39,239 nucleotides of DNA from Planctomycetota bacterium (GCA_026386795.1 JAPLMU010000038.1:1-39239); one strand, 5' to 3'. Positions 1-8,953 are shown, numbered from the stretch's first letter. The notes: generated by a model not told the origin, from the sequence alone. Translations and numbers: made by a program.

Positions 1-85
1 GCCCGCGGCGGTATGGACGATCACGGATCGCTTGGAACGTCGAAGATCACTCTGTGATCTGACGCGACAACTTCAAGAAGCAAAG

Positions 86-124
86 CGCGCCCCGACGGAA
101 ACGTTGGGGCGCTTTCTTTTTTGC
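86..124 (+). terminator. Strong intrinsic terminator with GAAA tetraloop
   Basis: The sequence reads as a long GC-rich stem (GCGCCCC pairing with GGGGCGC, extended by G-T, A-T, C-G and G-C pairs) closed by a GAAA loop. It is followed directly by a T-rich tract (TTTCTTTTTT). This is the textbook layout of a rho-independent terminator for a rightward transcript that enters from outside the window. It is the clearest terminator in the window. Confidence 0.85.
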
Positions 125-141
125 GCGTCGGGTGGTTGCGC

Positions 142-249
142 GGTTTCCAAACCGGCGTTCGTACTGGCTCGCAATCGCCTTGCGAGGACGGCCGCTGAGC
201 GCGGCCCTGTCCTCTCCGGCGAGTGCGGCCAGGGGGAGCGGGTTCCAGA
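142..249 (+). repeat. Hairpin interspersed repeat, copy A
   Basis: About 105 bp, nearly identical (about 93% by eye) to the reverse complement of the copy at 25718-25822 and sharing its core with the copy at 25821-25903. The core contains the inverted repeat GAGGACGGCCGC / GCGGCC..GTCCTC (185-215) with a short TGAGC loop. A second small palindrome (GGTTTCCAAACC) lies at the left end. It sits between a terminator and the first CDS, in non-coding DNA. It resembles REP/BIME-type intergenic elements, but no specific family is recognised. Confidence 0.75.
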
Positions 250-628
250 CTTTGGCGCAGCCGTCCGCTCCGGGGGTCCCGCCCATCGGATGAGCCCAAA
301 AACGCCCAGAGCGCGGAACTTCGTCCGCGCTCCTGAGAACAGGCGCCTGAGCGCCCGTCCGGGTGTCTGGTCTCGCGGCTCAGCAGAGCGCGAGGAAAGC
401 GAAGGCAGCCAGGATGAGAATGCGGCGGGCGTTCTCTTCGACTGAGATCACATGGGTTGCTGCTATGGCGACTGCGCGCATGGTTCTTGTCTTTGCTTTT
501 CGAGTACTTGAGGCGCGGGGGACGGCGTCAGCCGTTGACCCCCCCGCGCTACGATGTAAGTCTTGCCCAATACACCCCGTTCGTCCACCCCTGTGAGCAT
601 GAAACGAACGTAAACTTGTGAAATCATC

Positions 629-2515
629 ATGATTATGCGGTCCTTGGCGGTCAAAGTAACGGTTATAGGGCTTCTTGGTGGAAGCATCGGGCTTCCACGA
701 GCGGTTTGCGGGGTCATTTTGATGCCGCAAGTCGCCCAAACAGCGCTCCCAGAGCCCGGCGGCGCGGTGTCTACCTACTTTGCTGCCCGGGCTTGGCTTG
801 ATGCAGGCGGTCCCGCAGCAGTCGTAGCCACACCTGCCGATATCCACAGCGCCGCTGTCGTCCTTCGCCTGCGCGGACGGATCGTGGGAATTGGCAGCGA
901 TGCTGGTGATTCCAACACAGGCAGCGCGGTGGATCACGCCCTGCGATCCGCGCTCGATGCGGCGCGCGCGCATCGCACGTCGCAGCCGTCAACCGCCAAC
1001 GAAAACGAATCACTCGGAACGCTCGTCACTCTTGAGCTTGAACTTGCCGGCGCTCGCGATCCGCTGATTGGTCGCACCTTTGAGGAAATCGCTCGCAGTA
1101 TCGAGCCCGGTGAATGCGGATTGCAACTTACTGATGCAACACACACCGCGTATGAACCCGCCTCGCAACTCCTTGCGCGGCGCATGGCATCACCAGTCTC
1201 TCGCGCTGTGCTTGCAATGGTCACCAAATTGGGTCTGCCGCCGCGCGACCTCCCCGACCTGCAAGCGTTGGGCGGAAATACAGCGATGTATGCATCGCGC
1301 TCGATTCGGCTGGGACAAATAGATCCAACGAGTAGTCCATTCACTCTCGCTCGCGTGCTTCCGGCAATTTCAACTATGCCCGCAACACGCGCCGATGCAG
1401 CGTCCACATGCAACCAAGTCATCGCGCGCCTCGCTGCACAGCTCGAAGTCGCGCCCGTTACCGAAGGCCTTCCCGCCGATGCTGGCGCGCAAATTGCGCG
1501 CACTGGGTTGCGTGGTGATTATGTAATCGCCGCAGATCGCTACGAGCCGTTCGCTGCTGGCGCAACTGAACAGGCTCTCTGCGCGTGGGCGCTTGCGCGT
1601 GCATGTGCAACATCAAGCTTCCCAGAATCACTGCGAAATCATGCAAAAACTGCTGCTATTGGCGTGCTTCGCGCCTTATCCGAACGCGACAATTCCGAGA
1701 GCAACCCGGCTTCCGAGCCTGCGGCGGTTGCCTACGCGACACTTGCCATGGCGGAACTTGCGGGAACCGACGCGAACATCGACGCCCCGTTTGCGACATC
1801 CATAACGGCAGCGCTCGGTCGCCTCCTCGCGCCTGCCACTCTTGCAACGCTGCGTCCACACGTGCAAGCGGCGGTACTCGACGCGGCCGCGTCACTTCAT
1901 GCGTCGCCAACCCCCGTCATTTCCGATAAGGAACTCGAGGCCGCACTCGACGCTGCCTGGAATGCAATCGAGCCAGCGGAACTTCCGATTGTGGCCCCAT
2001 TTCTTATCGACGCCGAGCAGCGCCGTATGCCAATTGCCCTCGACCAGCGAATTGCTCCACATCGCAGCGCGGTCGATGCGGCACGAACTGTGCTCATTGG
2101 AACCCAAGTACGCGCAGACAATGTCGATCGACCCTCCGCGCTGCTTGACATGCCCGGCGCATATCCGATGGCGGGCTCGATGGCCGGGCGAATTTCCGCG
2201 CAATCAACGCGGCCGCAGTTCTTCATCGCGATGATCGCTGGACTTCCCGCAACGCGATCGCCAGCGCGCGATGATCAAGATCGCGAAACGCTGTCTCTTG
2301 CCATTCGCTTTGTCCTGCAATTGCAAGCCCCTGCAGCAATCGCCTACTGCGCACCGACACCGGAACGGGCGCGCGGCGGCATCCTCGCGTCGCCCGCTGA
2401 CGCTTCCCAGCCAGTGGCAGCGCAGGCGTTTGCCATCTTGGCGCTCACCGAATCGGAACGGGCGTTTGCGCGCCTTGCGCTGCCTGCCGACCCGGCGGCC
2501 CCAAATAAGCCCTGA
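629..2515 (+). CDS. Secreted/anchored alpha-helical protein, function unknown (AMMECR1-like N-half?)
   Basis: The 628-residue product starts with a basic residue and a hydrophobic stretch (about 5-35), consistent with a signal peptide. Residues ~130-240 contain a GTLVTLEL..GR(T)FEE pattern followed by a helical segment ending in SRSIRLGQID, which resembles the AMMECR1-like domain seen in some planctomycete proteins. The rest is Ala-rich and helical with regularly spaced ALARA/LRALS-type helices, suggesting an alpha/alpha toroid. Near the C-terminus a QLQAPAAIAYC..PERARGGI..QPVAAQAF segment looks like the end of such a toroid. The ATG at 629 is chosen for the signal peptide; a second ATG lies two codons in. 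No catalytic motif is recognised, and the AMMECR1 relation is an impression, not a search result. Confidence 0.7.
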   Translation: MIMRSLAVKVTVIGLLGGSIGLPRAVCGVILMPQVAQTALPEPGGAVSTYFAARAWLDAGGPAAVVATPADIHSAAVVLRLRGRIVGIGSDAGDSNTGSAVDHALRSALDAARAHRTSQPSTANENESLGTLVTLELELAGARDPLIGRTFEEIARSIEPGECGLQLTDATHTAYEPASQLLARRMASPVSRAVLAMVTKLGLPPRDLPDLQALGGNTAMYASRSIRLGQIDPTSSPFTLARVLPAISTMPATRADAASTCNQVIARLAAQLEVAPVTEGLPADAGAQIARTGLRGDYVIAADRYEPFAAGATEQALCAWALARACATSSFPESLRNHAKTAAIGVLRALSERDNSESNPASEPAAVAYATLAMAELAGTDANIDAPFATSITAALGRLLAPATLATLRPHVQAAVLDAAASLHASPTPVISDKELEAALDAAWNAIEPAELPIVAPFLIDAEQRRMPIALDQRIAPHRSAVDAARTVLIGTQVRADNVDRPSALLDMPGAYPMAGSMAGRISAQSTRPQFFIAMIAGLPATRSPARDDQDRETLSLAIRFVLQLQAPAAIAYCAPTPERARGGILASPADASQPVAAQAFAILALTESERAFARLALPADPAAPNKP

Positions 2516-2629
2516 TTCCCTGTGATCCGCGGGTCTCACTGCAGAACCATCGCGATTCTCGGATCGGATACCCCTACCGCACCCGTACACTTCAAGGACG
2601 CGGACGGTTCCGCGCCCCCGGTTCACGCG

Positions 2630-2634
2630 AGGAG
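2630..2634 (+). promoter_or_regulatory. Strong Shine-Dalgarno site
   Basis: AGGAG lies six bases before the ATG at 2641 and fixes that start. Most genes in this window lack such a clear site, so this gene may be well translated. Confidence 0.7.
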
Positions 2635-2640
2635 ATATTT

Positions 2641-3741
2641 ATGATGCGCATCCAAACCGCGTTCAGCACCGCACTCGGGCTCGCCACACTTCTGGCCGTC
2701 GCTCCTGCTTCCGGACAGAATCTCTCCGAACGCATCAACACTGTTCTTGAGCAGCGTGCCAACAAACAAGCCACTGCAAAGGCGCCGATCCTTCGTGCGC
2801 TCCTCACTACAACGATCAGCGTAAAGTTTGAGCAGACCAAGGCGAAGGAAGCGTTCGCGTATTTCAAACAACTCGTCGGCGTGGAGATGGTCGTTCGCTG
2901 GTCTGACGATCCGGGCGCCTCTGATGGATTGGATCCCGAAGCACTCCTCACCTTTGAGATGAACAACGCGCAAGCGCTGGTTGTCCTTGAACGGATGATC
3001 GAGATGACCACGGCTGAGCCCGCAACTTGGCAACTGCGCCAGGGCTACCTTGAAGTGGGAACAAAGTCCCGACTCAATGCGCGCGGCTCGCAGGAGACCC
3101 GCATCTATCCGATTCGTGATCTGCTCTTTGAAGCCCCAACCTTTGACAACGCGCCCGAGTTCAACCTGAGCCAATCGGTGCAAACTAGTGGCGGTGGTGG
3201 CGGTGGCGGTGGCAGCGGTGGAGGTGGTGGCGGATTCGGCGGAGGTGGTGGTGGCGGCGGAAGCGGCGGCGGCGGTGGTGGCGGCGGAGGTGTGCCCTTC
3301 GGCACTCCCGGCGAACCACCAGCGCGACGCGCCCCTGAAGAGAAGGCCGACCAACTCATCGAACTGATCAAGTCGCTCGTGGAGCCTGATGTTTGGCTCG
3401 ACGACAGCGTTGCTTCTATTCGCTACTACGACGGTTCGATCATCGTTCGAGCACCGGACTATGTGCAACGGCAAGTGGCGGGATACGGCTCGCTGCCTGC
3501 GGCCGCGCCGACTCGCACCGGCGGCCGTTACGTTGATGTCACCGCGCCGATTGGCGTGTCAAAGGTCACTGGCTTTGGAACGTCGACAGTCACCGGCGCT
3601 GCTGGTGGCGGCACGAGCGGCGCTGGCGGTCGCGGCGGCTCGTTCGTCCCATCGGGCGGCGCACCGACTGGTCCGGGTGGTAGTGGCGCCAAGAGCACTC
3701 CCCCGCCAGCAACGACACCAGGTACCGGCGCGAAACCGTGA
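2641..3741 (+). CDS. Secreted STN/secretin-N0-like protein with poly-Gly linker
   Basis: 366 residues with a cleavable signal peptide (about 1-25, ending APASGQ). Residues ~55-140 form an STN-like unit: an ISVKFEQTKAKEAF pattern, then LLTFEMNNAQALVVLERM, as in short N-terminal domains of secretins and TonB receptors. An IYPIRDLL motif (155-162) matches the phrase that follows this unit in planctomycete secretin-like proteins. A linker of almost pure glycine (184-217) separates it from a second small domain (~235-282, ELIKSLVEPDVW..IIVRAPDYVQRQVAGY) that resembles an N1-type secretin repeat. The tail (~285-366) is Gly/Ala/Pro/Thr-rich. No secretin pore domain is present, so this is probably a periplasmic helper or binding protein. 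It overlaps the next gene at GTGA. Confidence 0.7.
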   Translation: MMRIQTAFSTALGLATLLAVAPASGQNLSERINTVLEQRANKQATAKAPILRALLTTTISVKFEQTKAKEAFAYFKQLVGVEMVVRWSDDPGASDGLDPEALLTFEMNNAQALVVLERMIEMTTAEPATWQLRQGYLEVGTKSRLNARGSQETRIYPIRDLLFEAPTFDNAPEFNLSQSVQTSGGGGGGGGSGGGGGGFGGGGGGGGSGGGGGGGGGVPFGTPGEPPARRAPEEKADQLIELIKSLVEPDVWLDDSVASIRYYDGSIIVRAPDYVQRQVAGYGSLPAAAPTRTGGRYVDVTAPIGVSKVTGFGTSTVTGAAGGGTSGAGGRGGSFVPSGGAPTGPGGSGAKSTPPPATTPGTGAKP

Positions 3742-5150
3742 CGGGACGCGCGCGCGCACACGACCATCGCACCATTCGATCCGACCTCCGCAACTGCACG
3801 GGGGACGGTATCACCCATGCGTTCATGGTTGGGCTTGGGGAAACCAACTTCCCGCTCTTTGCACTCGCGCTCGGCAAGGGTGACGCTGTTGCTGGGCTTG
3901 TCTCCACCGTTCCGCAGCTCGTGGGCGCGGTGCTGCAAACGTGCGCTCCGTGGGGCATCGAGCGGATGGGTTCGCCGCGCCGCTGGATCATGTTGTGCGC
4001 CACTATCCAGTGCCTGAGTTTCGTGCCGATGGTTGTGGCCGCCATGTTGGGCGCCATGCCAACCTGGATGCTCTTTGCAGTCGCGAGCGTGTACTGGGCC
4101 GTGAATCTTGGCGCAGCACCAGCGTGGAATACTTGGGTGGGGGCGCTCTTCCCGCGTCGCATTCGAGTGCGCTACTTCGGATGGCGCTCGCGCATTTATC
4201 AAGTGTCAATCATGGGTTCATTGCTCGTCGGTGGCCTCGTACTGATGCTTGGTGATCCGGGGCGCGCAAAGCGACTGCTCGGCATTGACATGGGAATGGA
4301 CCTCGGATTGATGGCCGCATTCGCGACCGTCTTTGGACTTGCCGGACTATGCCGACTCTGGAGCGTGCTGTTTCTCAAGCGCCAAGGTGAAGCGCCCGGA
4401 CTGAATCTCAAAAACCATCGCCGCGTCGGCTGGATTGATTTCGCACGGCGCGTGCGCGGTGGCGCGGATGGGCGACTCCTCGGCGCGGTGGTCCTGATGA
4501 CCGTTGCCGTGCAGGTGGCGCAGCCCTTCTACGTCCCATACATGAGCCGTCAACTTGGATTCAGCGACGCAGCAGTGTTGGCGATGATTGCCGCAAGCTT
4601 CGCAGCAAAGAGCCTGACGGCGCCGTTGTGGGGGCGAATGGCGCAACGACATGGCGCGCGACGGTTATTCGTTTGGGGCGCGTTGGGAATCGTTCCACTC
4701 AGTGCCATGTGGATGGTCAGCCATTCATTCTGGTATCTCCTTGGACTGCAAGCACTCACCGGCGCCATGTTCGGCGCGTACGAACTCGGCTTCTTCTTCT
4801 TGGCACTCGAATCGATCCGCGAAGAAGAACGCACCAGCATGCTGGCGCTCTTCATGCTCTTTAATAGCTTTGCAGCCGCGGCGGGCAGCATGATCGGCTC
4901 GATCGCACTCACTGGCATGGGATCAATGGAATCGATCGGCTTGATGGGTGGCGCCTATGTGGCCATCTTCGGTATCAGTGCTGGATTCCGCGCGCTGGCT
5001 TTCTTTGCCTGCAGGACAGTTCACGAAGAAGTGGCGCACGCAGTGCCGATTGCAATGCAGACGCTCTCGTTGCGCCCGGCTGCGGGCAGCTTTGATGTTC
5101 CGGAGCCAGCTTCAATTGAAGAAGCGGAAGCGATGGGCTCTTCGCGATGA
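3738..5150 (+). CDS. Major facilitator superfamily transporter
   Basis: 470 residues dominated by hydrophobic helices in two halves, consistent with a 12-helix MFS permease of the inner membrane. The first helix region follows an LRNCTGDGITHAF segment at ~17-30; a basic cytoplasmic loop (RRIRVRYFGWRSRIYQ, ~135-150) and a mid-protein loop rich in Arg/Lys (~215-240) match MFS topology. The proposed GTG start at 3738 overlaps the upstream stop (GTGA), suggesting translational coupling with the STN-like protein. Substrate is unknown. A later ATG-start is possible, but the N-terminal cytoplasmic segment looks conserved in style. Confidence 0.8.
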   Translation: MTGRARAHDHRTIRSDLRNCTGDGITHAFMVGLGETNFPLFALALGKGDAVAGLVSTVPQLVGAVLQTCAPWGIERMGSPRRWIMLCATIQCLSFVPMVVAAMLGAMPTWMLFAVASVYWAVNLGAAPAWNTWVGALFPRRIRVRYFGWRSRIYQVSIMGSLLVGGLVLMLGDPGRAKRLLGIDMGMDLGLMAAFATVFGLAGLCRLWSVLFLKRQGEAPGLNLKNHRRVGWIDFARRVRGGADGRLLGAVVLMTVAVQVAQPFYVPYMSRQLGFSDAAVLAMIAASFAAKSLTAPLWGRMAQRHGARRLFVWGALGIVPLSAMWMVSHSFWYLLGLQALTGAMFGAYELGFFFLALESIREEERTSMLALFMLFNSFAAAAGSMIGSIALTGMGSMESIGLMGGAYVAIFGISAGFRALAFFACRTVHEEVAHAVPIAMQTLSLRPAAGSFDVPEPASIEEAEAMGSSR

Positions 5151-5159
5151 GGCCGCACC

Positions 5160-6608
5160 ATGGATAAAGCGCCGTCTCCAAACTTCTCGCGCCGCTTCAT
5201 GATGGCGATTGTCGGCGCGCTCCTTGTGGCTGCGGCGGTACGTGTGCCGTTTCTGACGGACAGTCTTTGGTACGACGAAATCGCTGCGTTCCTTGGCTAT
5301 TCAATCAATGGCCCGTGGGGCGCTGTCGGCACTTACTACACGCAAGCGAACCACGTGCTGCATTCATTGCTCGCATGGTGCTCTGGCGCCGCGCTCGGCG
5401 TCGACGAAGTAAGCGTACGGCTGCCGAGTTTCCTGGCGGGACTTGGTGCAGTCGTTGCAATTGCATGGCTTGCCATTGAAGCGCTCGGCCGCGACGACAA
5501 GGGCATACGCCTCGCGGTGCTATCGGCATTCATCACCGCGCTGCTTCCGATTGCAGTACTTCCAGCAACCGAAGCACGCGGCTACTCGCTGATGATGCTC
5601 TGCTCCGCGTTGATGACAGCCGCGTTTTTGCGCGCACTCCGCATCGGAACGCGCGCCGCATGGTTTCTCTATTCCGTAGTGTGCGCTCTCGGAATCTGGT
5701 CACACCTCGTGACGGTATGCGTGCCAGCATTTCACGCACTGTGGTGCGTTACGGTTCTCTTGCGCAGCCAGACGCGGTCGAACAGCGTGGCAGATCCGAA
5801 AACGGCGCGCGCTGGGCTCATGGCGATCGGGGTAGCCGCCGCACTCACGCTTCTGGTCTACGCGCCAATTCTTCCGGCAATCTTCGCCATTCGAAGTGAA
5901 TTCCGCGCGCTTGATGGCAATGAGCCCACGCTCTTTGGCCCTGAAGGATGGATGATGCTTCTCTCGATCGGTGGATCATGGAATCTGTGGGCTTCGCTCG
6001 CTGCACTTCCGATTGCCGTTGCTGGAACAGTCGCTGCTGCGCGCGATGGCAAACTGCGCACTGCGCTCTTTCTTTCGCTGGGCGGGGCAATAGTGGCGCT
6101 CGTGTTTCCGCTCTTACTTGGCAGTTGGTTGTATGCACGTTTCTTGGCCTTCACTGTGCCAGGCATTGCACTGCTCCTAGCGGCTGGGTTGTTAGAGATC
6201 AATGCACGCAGACCGATCATCGCGCGCGCGCTCGCTGTTGTTGTGGCCGCAGCATGGCTCGCGACACTTGCAACAATCGGCCCGCGACAACAGATTCGCG
6301 AGGCGGTCATGTATGTTGCGCAACACCGATCGCCAAACGAAGGCGCATTCGCTGTTGGCCTTCCTGATGATGTTCACCGTTGGTACTCGGTGCCATTCGG
6401 TGTGGAGATGCCTGGGAGCGGGCCGTACGGCAAGGATCTCGCAGCCCAACTGCGCGAACCGGGCGCTGCGTGGGCCGTGCTTCTTTATCCGCGCACCCTC
6501 TCTGATGCAGCAGATCGCCTGCGTGTGGCAGGATTTGTGGAGGCCGCACGGTTTCCGGGATGGATCGACCAAGGAAACGGCGAGATCATCGTGTTCCGCC
6601 GCCGATAG
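5160..6608 (+). CDS. GT39/ArnT-like integral membrane glycosyltransferase
   Basis: 482 residues with about ten or more membrane helices. The first helix (~13-30) is followed by the SLWYDE motif (35-40), whose acidic pair matches the catalytic region in the first periplasmic loop of GT-C enzymes (PMT/ArnT family). QANHVLHSLL (62-71) and VRLPSFLAGLGAV (86-98) also match the GT39-type pattern. Such enzymes use polyprenyl-phosphate sugars as donors and modify lipids or proteins outside the membrane; acceptor and sugar cannot be told here. It starts nine bases after the MFS stop, so the two are likely co-transcribed. Confidence 0.8.
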   Translation: MDKAPSPNFSRRFMMAIVGALLVAAAVRVPFLTDSLWYDEIAAFLGYSINGPWGAVGTYYTQANHVLHSLLAWCSGAALGVDEVSVRLPSFLAGLGAVVAIAWLAIEALGRDDKGIRLAVLSAFITALLPIAVLPATEARGYSLMMLCSALMTAAFLRALRIGTRAAWFLYSVVCALGIWSHLVTVCVPAFHALWCVTVLLRSQTRSNSVADPKTARAGLMAIGVAAALTLLVYAPILPAIFAIRSEFRALDGNEPTLFGPEGWMMLLSIGGSWNLWASLAALPIAVAGTVAAARDGKLRTALFLSLGGAIVALVFPLLLGSWLYARFLAFTVPGIALLLAAGLLEINARRPIIARALAVVVAAAWLATLATIGPRQQIREAVMYVAQHRSPNEGAFAVGLPDDVHRWYSVPFGVEMPGSGPYGKDLAAQLREPGAAWAVLLYPRTLSDAADRLRVAGFVEAARFPGWIDQGNGEIIVFRRR

Positions 6609-6619
6609 CATCGGTGGTC

Positions 6620-6925
6620 ATGCCTGGCACCTTTGAGATCATCTCCGAACGCGAAGAACCCACTGGGTGGCGTTTCGATGTGCAGGACATCCGTTCCGAC
6701 GGTTCGCTCGCGGGTGTGGCGCTCACGCTTTCATGGGCTGATTACGACTATTTCTGCCCCGATGGATCGGTTGCACCGGAAGGCGTCGCCCGCGCTGTGC
6801 TTGAGGTTGCCAGCTCATTGTGGCCACAGGGAATGCCAGCACGGCTCGATGCAAGTACCCCGCGTCGCCTTGCAGCTGATGCCGATCAGCGCATCACAGA
6901 ACGCGTTGATATGAGATCAATGTAG
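6620..6925 (+). CDS. Small hypothetical protein (101 aa)
   Basis: The ATG at 6620 begins 11 bases after the glycosyltransferase stop, so this is probably the last gene of that operon. The reading frame extends upstream to 6560, inside the previous gene, but the internal start is preferred. The product begins MPGTFEIISEREE and contains a hydrophilic beta-rich core (WRFDVQDI, VALTLSWADYDYF) and an AVLEVASSLWP helix. There is no signal peptide, membrane segment or known motif. Function unknown; it could be a small cytoplasmic accessory protein. Confidence 0.65.
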   Translation: MPGTFEIISEREEPTGWRFDVQDIRSDGSLAGVALTLSWADYDYFCPDGSVAPEGVARAVLEVASSLWPQGMPARLDASTPRRLAADADQRITERVDMRSM

Positions 6926-6939
6926 GTCGCGCCGCACAT

Positions 6940-8184
6940 TCACGATTTCATCAGCGGACGCAGTTCACGTGGTCGATGCACCAGAGGCACTTCCACCCAG
7001 AAGGTGCTGCCGCGACCCGTTGCGCTGACGAGACCAACGGTGCAGCCAAGCAGTTCTGCCAATTCACGACAAATCGCCAACCCAAGTCCAGTGCCACCAG
7101 CGCGACGTGTGTGTGTCGCATCAACTTGGCGGAACTTCTCAAAGACCGTGTCTTGCATATCCGCAGGCACGCCAGGACCGTGATCAGTGACGCTGATGCG
7201 CACCATTTGCGCCCCGCTTCGCTCCAATACTTCTGCACCCACAATAACCACGCCATCTTCTGGCGAGAACTTGACCGCATTGGACATGAAGTTGTAGAGA
7301 ATCTGCTGCAACTTCCCGGCATCAGTTTCCACTCGCGGAAGCAAATCTGGCATGTGCTGCTCGAAATCGATACGTTTCTGCAGCGCCACCGGGCGCATGA
7401 TCGCCTGCAATCCTTCCAGCAAATCTGCCACGGACGTTGGGCTCATGATGACTTCCATGCGCCCTGCCTCGATTTTCGCCATGTCAAGCAGCTCGTTAAT
7501 CATGTCCAAGAGCGAACGTCCGCTGCGTTGGATGTTGTTGATGTAACGAACTCGCTTCGGATCAGCGGCTGCATCGCCACGAGCAATCTCTTCAAGCAAA
7601 TCTGCGAAGCCAATGATTGAGTTGAGCGGAGTGCGCAGTTCATGGCTGACATTCGCCAAGAATTCGCTCTTGAGCCTGTTCGATTCGCCGAGGCCGACAT
7701 TGGCCTCCGAAAGTTCGCCAATCTTCAGGTCGAGCGCTTGATTCATTCCCGAGAGTTGCTGCTGCATGCGCTCATTCGCGTCGAGCATGCGATTCAAGCT
7801 GTCGGAGAATGATTCCAATTCATCACGTGAACGCACTTGAGCGCGCGCGTTTTCCTCGCCGCGCCCAACACGCTCAACGGTGTCCTGGAGTTGCCGAAGT
7901 GGCGAAAGCACATTGCGGCGCAAGACCAGCCAGAGAAGCGTGGTGCCAGTCGCCACCACCAACGCTCCGCCGATGATGAGAAGCAAACGGATCAGCAACA
8001 GGTCGAGGTCCGCAGATTCGGTCGCGGACGAATCGGGCGTGGCAACGCCAATGGCGCTCGCGTCGTCCACCAGACGCCCCGTCATCAGCCAAGCACCCGT
8101 CACCACAATAGATGTAACTACTGCCGTGCCAATGCCGAAGACGATCAACGCACGCGCGGCGAGCGAACCAATCCTTCGAGGCAT
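6940..8184 (-). CDS. Membrane sensor histidine kinase
   Basis: 414 residues. Two membrane helices (~12-35 and ~60-88) enclose a very short periplasmic loop (~25 residues), then a HAMP-like region (~89-140) and a coiled-coil linker (~140-170). The HisKA domain carries the phosphorylated His181 in NVSHELRTPLNS. The ATPase domain has the N box (Asn302 in NFMSNAVKF), G1 (DHGPG, 334-338), F box (FEKF, 348-351) and G2 (GGTGLGL, 363-369). All catalytic motifs are intact. There is no receiver domain and no response regulator gene next to it, so the partner is encoded elsewhere. The short sensor loop suggests sensing in the membrane or by the helices. Divergent from the zinc-finger gene at 8211. Confidence 0.93.
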   Translation of the reverse strand: MPRRIGSLAARALIVFGIGTAVVTSIVVTGAWLMTGRLVDDASAIGVATPDSSATESADLDLLLIRLLLIIGGALVVATGTTLLWLVLRRNVLSPLRQLQDTVERVGRGEENARAQVRSRDELESFSDSLNRMLDANERMQQQLSGMNQALDLKIGELSEANVGLGESNRLKSEFLANVSHELRTPLNSIIGFADLLEEIARGDAAADPKRVRYINNIQRSGRSLLDMINELLDMAKIEAGRMEVIMSPTSVADLLEGLQAIMRPVALQKRIDFEQHMPDLLPRVETDAGKLQQILYNFMSNAVKFSPEDGVVIVGAEVLERSGAQMVRISVTDHGPGVPADMQDTVFEKFRQVDATHTRRAGGTGLGLAICRELAELLGCTVGLVSATGRGSTFWVEVPLVHRPRELRPLMKS

Positions 8185-8210
8185 GGCGGGGATGATAGGC
8201 TCAACGCCTC

Positions 8211-8576
8211 ATGCGTAAACCAGGATGCAACGAAGACAACGTTCAGATGTCGGATGTGTTGTGCGACTTCTGCATGCAAACATGGACCGAAGAGCGACCA
8301 ATGGTGGAAGGCCACCAAGGAAGTTGCATCTGCGGGGACTGCTTGGCGGCCGCGTACCGCACCTTGGTGATGGTGGAGTCGGCCGTTCCGGAGACCCCTT
8401 CCAAATGTGTCCTCTGTCTTGAGTTGCGATCGGAGCCGTCGTGGCACGCGCCGGCGGGAACGGACCCCCTACGGACCGGCGACGATGCTCCGCGAATATG
8501 CCGCCGGTGCGTTCGGCAGTCTGCCGCCGTCCTGCAAAAGGTCGCGGAATTCGGCTGGCGCAAGCCGACTGCGTGA
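8211..8576 (+). CDS. Small protein with two CxxC zinc-finger units (ClpX-zinc-finger-like)
   Basis: 121 residues (109 if the ATG at 8247 is used). Cys18-x2-Cys21 pairs with Cys41-x2-Cys44, and Cys66-x2-Cys69 with Cys97-x2-Cys100, giving two four-Cys zinc sites. The first (CDFC..CICGDC) is spaced like the zinc finger at the N-terminus of ClpX, and the second repeats the pattern. There is no ATPase domain, so the protein may be an adaptor or nucleic-acid/protein binder. It lies only 26 bases from the divergent histidine kinase and 30 bases before the STAS gene. Role unknown. Confidence 0.7.
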   Translation: MRKPGCNEDNVQMSDVLCDFCMQTWTEERPMVEGHQGSCICGDCLAAAYRTLVMVESAVPETPSKCVLCLELRSEPSWHAPAGTDPLRTGDDAPRICRRCVRQSAAVLQKVAEFGWRKPTA

Positions 8577-8606
8577 GCCGTCAGGTTTGCGATACCCTGA
8601 ACCGCC

Positions 8607-8951
8607 ATGGAGACGTACCTTGGCGAAGCCGACGAGAAAGTGATTGTCATCGTTGCTGATGGTGGCCTGAACAAGGGCACCGCTGAGCAAATCGTTCAGG
8701 TCGTTCAGCAAGCGATCGATTGCGGCATGAAGGGCGTCATCATTGATTGCTCAAAGTTGGACATCTTGTCCAGTGCCGGGCTTGGCAAGATGCTCATGCT
8801 GCACAAGAAGATGAAGCAGCACGGTGGCGAAGTCAAGATCGCTGGTCTCCACGGCATGGCGGTCCAAGTGTTACGCCTCACCCGGCTCGATGGAATCTTC
8901 CAGCTGTATCCGGATGTCGCCCAAGCGCGGCTTGCATTCCGCGGAACCTGA
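8607..8951 (+). CDS. STAS-domain anti-sigma-factor antagonist
   Basis: 114 residues covering a single STAS domain of the SpoIIAA/RsbV type. The segment GVIIDCSKLDILSSAGLGKML (43-63) is the hallmark: Ser56 in LSSAGLG aligns with the serine phosphorylated by the kinase/anti-sigma partner, and Ser55 takes the place of the usual preceding Asp. The tail (KIAGLHGMAVQVLRLTRLDGIFQLYPD) matches the C-terminal helix/strand of the fold. Such proteins act in partner-switching cascades controlling sigma factors or secretion. No RsbW-like kinase or PP2C phosphatase lies nearby. Confidence 0.9.
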   Translation: METYLGEADEKVIVIVADGGLNKGTAEQIVQVVQQAIDCGMKGVIIDCSKLDILSSAGLGKMLMLHKKMKQHGGEVKIAGLHGMAVQVLRLTRLDGIFQLYPDVAQARLAFRGT

Positions 8952-8953
8952 GT

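Larger units (their letters stand above)
1..628. other. Gene-poor stretch before the first CDS
   Basis: No convincing gene is seen here. The first ~60 bases probably belong to the end of an upstream transcription unit. Two frames close there (a TGA at 55 and another at about 58), so a C-terminal tail may be present, but it is too short to identify. A strong terminator follows at about 87-124 and a hairpin repeat copy at 142-249. Bases 250-628 hold several GC-rich overlapping reading frames on both strands, none with a recognisable protein, and presumably the promoter region of the CDS at 629. Confidence 0.6.

Noticed and set aside
32-445. 137-aa open frame at the left edge
   Set aside because: It runs through a strong terminator and a repeat copy; the same peptide pattern recurs only where the repeat recurs, so it is an artefact.
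380-481. 33-codon minus-strand frame ending in a hydrophobic segment
   Set aside because: It could be a leader peptide or small membrane protein, but has no ribosome site or conservation evidence.
535-560. Sigma-70 promoter from the TTGACC at 535
   Set aside because: No -10-like hexamer lies at 16-18 bases; the TACGAT seen is only about eight bases away.
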